NCBI RefSeq assembly: GCF_040954645.1
Contig: NC_092804.1
Location: forward strand, 42,871,753-42,935,752
Direction: 5' to 3'
From: Diabrotica undecimpunctata
Lineage: Eukaryota; Arthropoda; Insecta; Coleoptera; Chrysomelidae
Length of the DNA: 64,000 bases
Below, piece after piece: positions 38,301 through 50,300 of the stretch. A program made the translations under genes and the position numbers. The notes below the pieces were generated by a model. It was not told where the DNA came from. It was given only the letters and a program-made list of their open reading frames with translations, and made no database searches. How positions within the stretch are numbered: the first letter of the stretch is position 1; each line of letters opens with the position of its first letter.

Positions 38301-41300
38301 AGGATATCACAGAACTCCACAGTCACACTTCACATCATCTTGGTCAATTTTTCCCCATTTTGTCATGTTTGATTTTACTGGAGTGACCCCCGTTCTTATC
38401 CTATTCATTGTTCTCCACGTTTTAAAGTCTAGCTAGGGACTGGCCGGTCCATTGACCTGGGAAAGAGGAAAATACTCAGGCGGATCATTCTGCACTGTTC
38501 CAAGGAACCTTTTCCTGGATTTTACTAGCTTTCGTGGTGTTCGAGCTTTGTATAGGGCATGCCCCTCGTCCGCGATCTGTTTAATTTTCTCTATGTGCTC
38601 TGCAACGCCTCTGCGTGTTGAGGGTTCTGCAAAACCCGCTGCTTTATATAGAGTTGATAGTGGCGTTGGTTTCATGCACCCCGTTACTATCCTGCATGTC
38701 TCATTTAGTGCAGTATCAACTTGTTTGGTGTAGGCAGATCTGCCCAAAATGGGCCACGCATATTCAGCATTTGAGAAACAGAGTGCCTGTGCCGTTGTTT
38801 TTAAAACGCCAGGACGTGCACCCCATTTACTTCCCGTTAGTTTTCTGAGTATGCTGTTCCTAGTTATTACTTTTCCTCTCATTTTTATGCAATGTTGTCT
38901 GTAGGTGAGGGACCGGTCCAGAATTACTCCAAGATATATAGGTTGTTTTGTGTCTTCTAATATTTGTGTATATATTGAAGAGCATTGGTGCTAAAACACT
39001 TTCCTGTGGGAGGCCGTTTTTTTGAACTCTCCACCTACTTACTTTACCCTCCAGTATAACGAAAAAACGTCTGTTTTGCAGTAAGGAATATACGACCTTA
39101 CCCAGATGGTGGTCATTGAGAGTGTCGTATAATTTTGCGGAGCAATGTTTTGTGCCTTACTGTGTCATAGGCTTCTGTCAAATCTATGAAAGCACACTTA
39201 CTGTTATAAGTTTTTCTTCAACGCACTCTTCAATGTGTTCTGTTAGTGCGAGGACTTGACCGGTGCAAGATTTGACTTGTCTGAATCCTCCTTGTTGTGG
39301 GATGAGGTGCTTGTCGGCATTTTTTTCTATTCTGGCCAGTATGGGTCTCTCGTTTAGTTTGAAAAAGTGCCACAACAGAGAAATAGGTCTGTAGCTACTG
39401 GGATTTTCTGGATCCTTTCCTGGTTTTAACAATGCTATTACTTTAGATTTCCTCCATGATTTTGGAATTTCGCAGGCTTTGTAGCACGTGTTATAAAGTT
39501 GCAAGATCCAGTTTTTTGCTCCTTGGCCTAGATGCTTTATTTGTTCACTGTATATATCATCCACACCTGCAGCTTTCCCGTTTTTTAACCTGTTCATACC
39601 GTCGTGGAGTTCTTTTAGTGTAAAAGCAGTTCCTAGGTGGTTTGTCTCCGAATCCAATCTTCTTCTAGTGTTTGGGTCCTTATATTAGTTCATAGTTCGT
39701 CCATTCATAAGGAGTTGAACAGCGACTTGGTTTGCTGTAACCTTGCAAGGAAAAGCTATCCCTAGAGGATGTTGTCTACATCCTCTGGGCATAGCTTTTC
39801 TAGACACATTTTTGAGTATCTCTACAAATTTTTTGTAGTTCTCTGCTTTTGGTTCAAGACGTAGCAGCTCAAAATCTAGCATGTCTGCATACTTTTGCCA
39901 ATTTGCCTTTTTGAAGTTAAATCTCCTTCTCAATGGGATGCGTTTGTGGTCTGACAATTGGAAAGATATTTATACCAATTAGTCTATTCTGAGTTTTTGG
40001 TATGGGGACATATAATACTTTGGTACATCGGTCTTCGAGATTATTACTTGAAAAACAGATATCCGGGTTATATCCTCTTTTTCAAACTTTGCTCTGAAAA
40101 GATGGTGGAAGTTAGGATAATGGAATAACGTGAGACCACTCGTTTCGGCCCATGCTTCTACTGCGTCTCCATTTGCGTCCGAATCTGCATAGCCCCAGAG
40201 TAAACTGTCACTGTTAAATTCTTCCAGTACAAGCTGATAGGGTTGTGATTGGAAGTTAGTTGGGGGTGAAAATATTTTCTTCGGGGGCTGGTTTGGGGGC
40301 TTGTATACCGAGGTGATTGTGCATTTTCCGATCTCAGTGTTTATTATCTCTATACCGTGTACATTTGTTGTTCCCACAGATGAGACTATGGTTTGAGTTC
40401 TCACAAATACCGCGCTCCCATGCTTATTGTGTGGTATCTCCGCAATCAGTTTCATACCGGACACTTTCGGTCTCGCTGCAGTTAGGTCTCTGTGGGTTTC
40501 ATGAATGCACAATACCTCACATTTCGTGTTCTTGCAGAATTCTGATAAATTGTTTTGTTTCGCTGGAGTGATGCCCTCGATATTTATGCTCGCTACTGTC
40601 AGTGTTGGATCTGAGAAGAACCGTTGTGACTTGATGTTTGCCATCTGATTTGGTTTGGTCCGGTGGACGAATTAGCCGTCTACTAGTAGAGGTGTCCAGG
40701 GGACGCCGTCAATAGTGTTTACTTTGTAGTTGATGTAGCACTATTGATCTCGTGGAGGCTCCTTCCTTGTGCCCCTAAATATATTAACTCTTACTTTTGA
40801 GGTTTTCGAACTGTTTGAATAGAAATGAAATTTAAACGAATAATCGTGTCATTTGTTGTATCATATTTTCATTATCGTATCGTTTATACTTTTCATTTAA
40901 AATTTCAGGAATTCAGAATGCTTCTGAAAGTACTTGGGATAATATGTTGCAAATATATATGAATGAAACTGATGCTTCAGAAAAAGTAAAACTTATGGAT
41001 GGTTTGACAAGTGTAGACAATGTTAATTTGCTGAAAAAGTAAGTATTTTATACTTAAAAAAAAAAGGGAATTATGGAGTGTCTTAGTATATCTTACATAT
41101 CTAAGTTACAAATATTAATATTGTGGCTTAAGAAGATTGACCGTGATTGATTGGATAAAAATCAAAGTTCTTTTTAATATTTACTCTTAAGGCACATCAA
41201 CCTATGTGGTTATTAGCGCCAAAATTACAATCGGTAATTACAATTACAATCGGTATTACAAAACATGTATTTTATTTACTTACATTTTTTTTATATTTTT

Positions 41301-44300
41301 TATTTTGCAAGATTACAGCTTTCATGAAACAAAAAACCAACGAATGGTAACTAACTGTTTTCTTTCAAACTGTCACGTCAATGTTGCGACAAATTATACT
41401 GTTTTTTTTTTCTGTGTATGAACGATATTCGATTAGGATATGTTGTACAGGTAAACAATTAGCACAGTCAAAGCACGTTATAGTTACGTTCCTGTGAATA
41501 ACGTATTTGTGTGTTAATCGTGTACCGTCTAACCATAATCTGCTTAATATGATTTGTTCTTTTCTATTATCACACTTGTTCTCCCATTGTCCCAAAGTTT
41601 CGTAGTGTTTTTGTTGGGATTGATTCCATTATTGTTGCCATATTTCTTAAACTTCTGAGTTAATCCATTGGTGTAAATCTTTGCTGTGAGTCTCTTCTGC
41701 TAATTCTATGTTGTGAATTGAATATTTGTCTGCAGAGTCGTCTCTATTATTACCAGGTATACCGATATGTGATGGAATCCATAGAATTTAACATTGGCAT
41801 TCATTTGTTGCAGCATAAATGTTGTTTAAACTATTCACGGAACTAGTGTAGGCGGTATAATTTTGGAAGTTACTATTCTTACTGTAAAATAATTTTGCCT
41901 TAGAGGTGGCATTTAGTTTCTTAGTGGAATCTCTTAAACTTAATGTCAAGGATAGGTTTTCTGATAATCCAAGGAGGAGGAATTTTTAATTTGATCGGTA
42001 AATATTAAGAAAGCAAGCATTATAACTGATTATATTCAAAAGATATCGATTTTTACCGTCGAATTGATACAAATTTTATTTAAAACATTGATTTCGCGCG
42101 TATAACTGACATTTAAAATCGCCGGTCGCTTCAAGCGTCATTTCTGGGAGAGGAAACCCGGAGGTAGGAGCGGCAAACTTTTTGCACATTTTTTTGGCGT
42201 CCCAAAATTGACTTTCTCAGCGAAATTCAGCTTGTTTGTATTATTTTTAAAGGTCAAATCTCTGACGACTGAACTGTTAACAGAAGTTGTTTAAATATAA
42301 ATGTTTTCAAAAATTGTTGTAACCTCATAGTAATTTTATTTTTATGCTCTTACTTGCCCTTACCTATTCATTATTTATTTTAGATTGTTGGATTTGGTTA
42401 AAAACGAATCTGTGGTAAGAGGTCAAGACTACCTTGTTGTATTAGGAAGTATTTCAATCAATCCCAAAGGAACTGATCTGGTTTGGGATTTTGTTAGGTA
42501 AATATATATATTAAATAAATCTATATAAATAAAAATAATGAATCTTCGAAATATTTGTAAGCGCATAACTTCAGAACGACTGCACCAAATTAGATAGTTA
42601 TTTTTTTGTTGTGTTTGTTATTATCAGGAGAAGAATTATATAAAAGATAATTTTTAAATAATTATACGGAAAGACGTAAAAGACATTTTTTATGTTATTT
42701 TAAATCGCAATATAACTAATAGATTAGACTATGATCAACAAAGGAAGATATGAATAACAAAATAAATGTCAGTATTGATATATTGACATAACGACATAGC
42801 TGTATGTAGTATTGCGGCTCCAAATAATAACGATGAAGTTTCAACATATCAAATGGGAAGATATGTCAATGAAGCGGTTTGAAGAATCTCTTTATTTTCC
42901 AATAATTATACGGAAAGACGTAAAAATCCTTTTTTATGTTATTTTAAATCGGACTATAACTAATAGATTAGACTATGACTAACAAAGGAAGATATGAATA
43001 ACAAAATAAATGTTAGTATTAATAGGCATAACGACATAGCTGTATTTAGTATTGCGGGTCCAAATAATAACGATGAAGTTTCAACATATCAAATGGGAAG
43101 ATATGTCAATGAATCGGTTTCAAGAATCTCTTTATTTTCCATAAACAAACGGCATCCCACTGTTGTTAATTTAGCTGTTCGCCTGGTGAATGTACAACGA
43201 CTTTATTTCGCGAGAGAAAACGCAACGCCAAGAGCTGAACGATACCCAACGACAACGGTAATATCTTACTTCTTTTAAACGGAGACTTAACAACATAATA
43301 TATTGTTAGGTAGATTTAAGTTCAGCGACATAACCGTTTCAGACTCGGGGCCTAATGAAGTGATACCCAAAGTTTGGAGAGAGTTTCTATCATAAACTTT
43401 TTTTTTTTCGACGGGCACTCTAACTATATCAGCCAATCTCGTTGCGTTACTAACTTTATTTAATAATAATGATTGAATGTGTATTGTAAATACGATAAAT
43501 ATTCATGTTACTTATGCAAGACAAAATTGAGATAGTATATAGAAATTTTTGTATAAAACTATGATTTGTAAGGTTCTAACCACGTGAGTTGTACCATTTT
43601 GAAATCCACGATTGACTTAAGGTACGGACATACCGAAGATACATGGATGTGCGCGGTGGAGGTCGCGGTTTACATCGATGACGGGCAGAACATACCGAAG
43701 ATACCTTCCTTTCGGTGTTATTTGCGGATTCAGAGCTGACTGACATGTGTTTCGAGAAAGTTAGCTTTCTTACATTATGGAATTATGTACATGAGCAACA
43801 GTAGTGACGACAGTGAATGCCTTCAAGTGAAAAGAAGTGGATCATTTGTAATTCTTTAAATCGCCAGCTTTCGGCTCATTCTATAAATAAAAAAAGGTAG
43901 TATCTAGGAGAATATCATCACCTGTTTAAAGAGCTTAAGAAACACGACTTTAACATCGATGTATCGACCGCGATCTCCATCGCACACATCCATGTATCTT
44001 CGGAATGTCCGTACCCTTAGGATCGTGAGGAGATGAACTTTAGCTGAAGTATCTTCACCCCAACAAAGGCAATCATGGAGATCACTACCCTGGCTAGCTC
44101 TTCATAGTTTCGGTAAAAGATGTAGATCTAAAAGACCTTGCTGGGCTGATGGTTAGCGGCGGAAAAAAGCCTGTTCCTTTCGGACTGAAATATTTAAACA
44201 TCCGTAGTTCCAAGTAGTAGGCATATTGATGCGAAAAATAAATGAAATCGGATATATGGATATTAAAATTTTGAGATACCAGGGATATCGAAAAGTTTCT

Positions 44301-47300
44301 AGACAAACAGAAATTAAAAGGTAGAAGTTGCGCGCAAATTATTTTGGATTTTAGGATAAAACCACAACAGTAAATAAAAATAAAGGGTCGTTATATTAAT
44401 ATAAATTATTTAAAAAGAGAAAGAGAGAACGATTGGCGGAAAATTACGGAAAAAAATATATAAAAAAGGAAATGAAAAAGACAGAAAAGATTTTATTTCA
44501 CGTTAAAAGCGTCTATGTATCTATTGATACGTATTTCGCTTTAATAAAGCTCATCAGAATAGTTATTCATAGCCGTTCTTAACGTGAAAAATAAATAAAA
44601 TTCTCTGTCTTATTAGAAGTAACAATAACATGACTTCGTTATGGACGCAATAGCGACATCTGATAGAAAAATCGGTAAGATAGTTTCGAAACAAATTCAG
44701 ATTTCTGCTTTAATCTGGAGCCTTCTAAAAATTGCAAGACATGACCAGACAATGATAAAAGATGTTAAAGAAGACATGGGGAATCTAAAATTTGCATTCC
44801 ACGACATGTCTATTCATCTAGGCAGAAATCCTAACGAATTTGTTTCTCGTACTCATACAGAGTAGATCCGAAGAAAATGAAAAAGACAGAAAAGATTTTA
44901 TTTCACGTTAAAAGCGTCTATGTATCTATTGATACGTATTTCGCTTTAATAAAGCTCATCAGAATAGTTATTCATAGCCGTTCTTAACGTGAAAAATAAA
45001 ATTCTCTGTCTTATTAGAAGTAACAATAACATGACTTCGTTATGGACGCAATAGCGACATCTGATAGAAAAATCGGTAAGATAGTTTCGAAACAAATTCA
45101 GATTTCTGCTTTAATCTGGAGCCTTCTAAAAATTGCAAGACATGACCAGACAATGATAAAAGATGTTAAAGAAGACATGGGGAATCTAAAATTTGCATTC
45201 CACGACATGTCTATTCATCTAGGCAGAAATCCTAACGAATTTGTTTCTCGTACTCATACAGAGTAGATCCGAAGAAAATGAAAAAGACAGAAAAGATTTT
45301 ATTTCACGTTAAAAGCGTCTATGTATCTATTGATACGTATTTCGCTTTAATAAAGCTCATCAGAATAGTTATTCATAGCCGTTCTTAACGTGAAAAATAA
45401 AATTCTCTGTCTTATTAGAAGTAACAATAACATGACTTCGTTATGGACGCAATAGCGACATCTGATAGAAAAATCGGTAAGATAGTTTCGAAACAAATTC
45501 AGATTTCTGCTTTAATCTGGAGCCTTCTAAAAATTGCAAGACATGACCAGACAATGATAAAAGATGTTAAAGAAGACATGGGGAATCTAAAATTTGCATT
45601 CCACGACATGTCTATTCATCTAGGCAGAAATCCTAACGAATTTGTTTCTCGTACTCATACAGAGTAGATCCGAAGAAAATGAAAAAGACAGAAAAGATTT
45701 TATTTCACGTTAAAAGCGTCTATGTATCTATTGATACGTATTTCGCTTTAATAAAGCTCATCAGAATAGTTATTCATAGCCGTTCTTAACGTGAAAAATA
45801 AAATTCTCTGTCTTATTAGAAGTAACAATAACATGACTTCGTTATGGACGCAATAGCGACATCTGATAGAAAAATCGGTAAGATAGTTTCGAAACAAATT
45901 CAGATTTCTGCTTTAATCTGGAGCCTTCTAAAAATTGCAAGACATGACCAGACAATGATAAAAGATGTTAAAGAAGACATGGGGAATCTAAAATTTGCAT
46001 TCCACGACATGTCTATTCATCTAGGCAGAAATCCTAACGAATTTGTTTCTCGTACTCATACAGAGTAGATCCGAAGAAAATGAAAAAGACAGAAAAGATT
46101 TTATTTCACGTTAAAAGCGTCTATGTATCTATTGATACGTATTTCGCTTTAATAAAGCTCATCAGAATAGTTATTCATAGCCGTTCTTAACGTGAAAAAT
46201 AAAATTCTCTGTCTTATTAGAAGTAACAATAACATGACTTCGTTATGGACGCAATAGCGACATCTGATAGAAAAATCGGTAAGATAGTTTCGAAACAAAT
46301 TCAGATTTCTGCTTTAATCTGGAGCCTTCTAAAAATTGCAAGACATGACCAGACAATGATAAAAGATGTTAAAGAAGACATGGGGAATCTAAAATTTGCA
46401 TTCCACGACATGTCTATTCATCTAGGCAGAAATCCTAACGAATTTGTTTCTCGTACTCATACAGAGTAGATCCGAAGAAAATGAAAAAGACAGAAAAGAT
46501 TTTATTTCACGTTAAAAGCGTCTATGTATCTATTGATACGTATTTCGCTTTAATAAAGCTCATCAGAATAGTTATTCATAGCCGTTCTTAACGTGAAAAA
46601 TAAAATTCTCTGTCTTATTAGAAGTAACAATAACATGACTTCGTTATGGACGCAATAGCGACATCTGATAGAAAAATCGGTAAGATAGTTTCGAAACAAA
46701 TTCAGATTTCTGCTTTAATCTGGAGCCTTCTAAAAATTGCAAGACATGACCAGACAATGATAAAAGATGTTAAAGAAGACATGGGGAATCTAAAATTTGC
46801 ATTCCACGACATGTCTATTCATCTAGGCAGAAATCCTAACGAATTTGTTTCTCGTACTCATACAGAGTAGATCCGAAGAAAATGAAAAAGACAGAAAAGA
46901 TTTTATTTCACGTTAAAAGCGTCTATGTATCTATTGATACGTATTTCGCTTTAATAAAGCTCATCAGAATAGTTATTCATAGCCGTTCTTAACGTGAAAA
47001 ATAAAATTCTCTGTCTTATTAGAAGTAACAATAACATGACTTCGTTATGGACGCAATAGCGACATCTGATAGAAAAATCGGTAAGATAGTTTCGAAACAA
47101 ATTCAGATTTCTGCTTTAATCTGGAGCCTTCTAAAAATTGCAAGACATGACCAGACAATGATAAAAGATGTTAAAGAAGACATGGGGAATCTAAAATTTG
47201 CATTCCACGACATGTCTATTCATCTAGGCAGAAATCCTAACGAATTTGTTTCTCGTACTCATACAGAGTAGATCCGAAGAAAATGAAAAAGACAGAAAAG

Positions 47301-50300
47301 ATTTTATTTCACGTTAAAAGCGTCTATGTATCTATTGATACGTATTTCGCTTTAATAAAGCTCATCAGAATAGTTATTCATAGCCGTTCTTAACGTGAAA
47401 AATAAATAAAATTCTCTGTCTTATTAGAAGTAACAATAACATGACTTCGTTATGGACGCAATAGCGACATCTGATAGAAAAATCGGTAAGATAGTTTCGA
47501 AACAAATTCAGATTTCTGCTTTAATCTGGAGCCTTCTAAAAATTGCAAGACATGACCAGACAATGATAAAAGATGTTAAAGAAGACATGGGGAATCTAAA
47601 ATTTGCATTCCACGACATGTCTATTCATCTAGGCAGAAATCCTAACGAATTTGTTTCTCGTACTCATACAGAGTAGATCCGAAGAAAATGAAAAAGACAG
47701 AAAAGATTTTATTTCACGTTAAAAGCGTCTATGTATCTATTGATACGTATTTCGCTTTAATAAAGCTCATCAGAATAGTTATTCATAGCCGTTCTTAACG
47801 TGAAAAATAAAATTCTCTGTCTTATTAGAAGTAACAATAACATGACTTCGTTATGGACGCAATAGCGACATCTGATAGAAAAATCGGTAAGATAGTTTCG
47901 AAACAAATTCAGATTTCTGCTTTAATCTGGAGCCTTCTAAAAATTGCAAGACATGACCAGACAATGATAAAAGATGTTAAAGAAGACATGGGGAATCTAA
48001 AATTTGCATTCCACGACATGTCTATTCATCTAGGCAGAAATCCTAACGAATTTGTTTCTCGTACTCATACAGAGTAGATCCGAAGAAAATGAAAAAGACA
48101 GAAAAGATTTTATTTCACGTTAAAAGCGTCTATGTATCTATTGATACGTATTTCGCTTTAATAAAGCTCATCAGAATAGTTATTCATAGCCGTTCTTAAC
48201 GTGAAAAATAAAATTCTCTGTCTTATTAGAAGTAACAATAACATGACTTCGTTATGGACGCAATAGCGACATCTGATAGAAAAATCGGTAAGATAGTTTC
48301 GAAACAAATTCAGATTTCTGCTTTAATCTGGAGCCTTCTAAAAATTGCAAGACATGACCAGACAATGATAAAAGATGTTAAAGAAGACATGGGGAATCTA
48401 AAATTTGCATTCCACGACATGTCTATTCATCTAGGCAGAAATCCTAACGAATTTGTTTCTCGTACTCATACAGAGTAGATCCGAAGAAAATGAAAAAGAC
48501 AGAAAAGATTTTATTTCACGTTAAAAGCGTCTATGTATCTATTGATACGTATTTCGCTTTAATAAAGCTCATCAGAATAGTTATTCATAGCCGTTCTTAA
48601 CGTGAAAAATAAAATTCTCTGTCTTATTAGAAGTAACAATAACATGACTTCGTTATGGACGCAATAGCGACATCTGATAGAAAAATCGGTAAGATAGTTT
48701 CGAAACAAATTCAGATTTCTGCTTTAATCTGGAGCCTTCTAAAAATTGCAAGACATGACCAGACAATGATAAAAGATGTTAAAGAAGACATGGGGAATCT
48801 AAAATTTGCATTCCACGACATGTCTATTCATCTAGGCAGAAATCCTAACGAATTTGTTTCTCGTACTCATACAGAGTAGATCCGAAGAAAATGAAAAAGA
48901 CAGAAAAGATTTTATTTCACGTTAAAAGCGTCTATGTATCTATTGATACGTATTTCGCTTTAATAAAGCTCATCAGAATAGTTATTCATAGCCGTTCTTA
49001 ACGTGAAAAATAAAATTCTCTGTCTTATTAGAAGTAACAATAACATGACTTCGTTATGGACGCAATAGCGACATCTGATAGAAAAATCGGTAAGATAGTT
49101 TCGAAACAAATTCAGATTTCTGCTTTAATCTGGAGCCTTCTAAAAATTGCAAGACATGACCAGACAATGATAAAAGATGTTAAAGAAGACATGGGGAATC
49201 TAAAATTTGCATTCCACGACATGTCTATTCATCTAGGCAGAAATCCTAACGAATTTGTTTCTCGTACTCATACAGAGTAGATCCGAAGAAAATGAAAAAG
49301 ACAGAAAAGATTTTATTTCACGTTAAAAGCGTCTATGTATCTATTGATACGTATTTCGCTTTAATAAAGCTCATCAGAATAGTTATTCATAGCCGTTCTT
49401 AACGTGAAAAATAAAATTCTCTGTCTTATTAGAAGTAACAATAACATGACTTCGTTATGGACGCAATAGCGACATCTGATAGAAAAATCGGTAAGATAGT
49501 TTCGAAACAAATTCAGATTTCTGCTTTAATCTGGAGCCTTCTAAAAATTGCAAGACATGACCAGACAATGATAAAAGATGTTAAAGAAGACATGGGGAAT
49601 CTAAAATTTGCATTCCACGACATGTCTATTCATCTAGGCAGAAATCCTAACGAATTTGTTTCTCGTACTCATACAGAGTAGATCCGAAGAAAATGAAAAA
49701 GACAGAAAAGATTTTATTTCACGTTAAAAGCGTCTATGTATCTATTGATACGTATTTCGCTTTAATAAAGCTCATCAGAATAGTTATTCATAGCCGTTCT
49801 TAACGTGAAAAATAAAATTCTCTGTCTTATTAGAAGTAACAATAACATGACTTCGTTATGGACGCAATAGCGACATCTGATAGAAAAATCGGTAAGATAG
49901 TTTCGAAACAAATTCAGATTTCTGCTTTAATCTGGAGCCTTCTAAAAATTGCAAGACATGACCAGACAATGATAAAAGATGTTAAAGAAGACATGGGGAA
50001 TCTAAAATTTGCATTCCACGACATGTCTATTCATCTAGGCAGAAATCCTAACGAATTTGTTTCTCGTACTCATACAGAGTAGATCCGAAGAAAATGAAAA
50101 AGACAGAAAAGATTTTATTTCACGTTAAAAGCGTCTATGTATCTATTGATACGTATTTCGCTTTAATAAAGCTCATCAGAATAGTTATTCATAGCCGTTC
50201 TTAACGTGAAAAATAAAATTCTCTGTCTTATTAGAAGTAACAATAACATGACTTCGTTATGGACGCAATAGCGACATCTGATAGAAAAATCGGTAAGATA

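Noticed and set aside
44469..50258. Regular seven-monomer higher-order repeat
   Set aside because: The 405-bp variant occurs at monomers 1 and 8 but not at 15, so the period does not continue.
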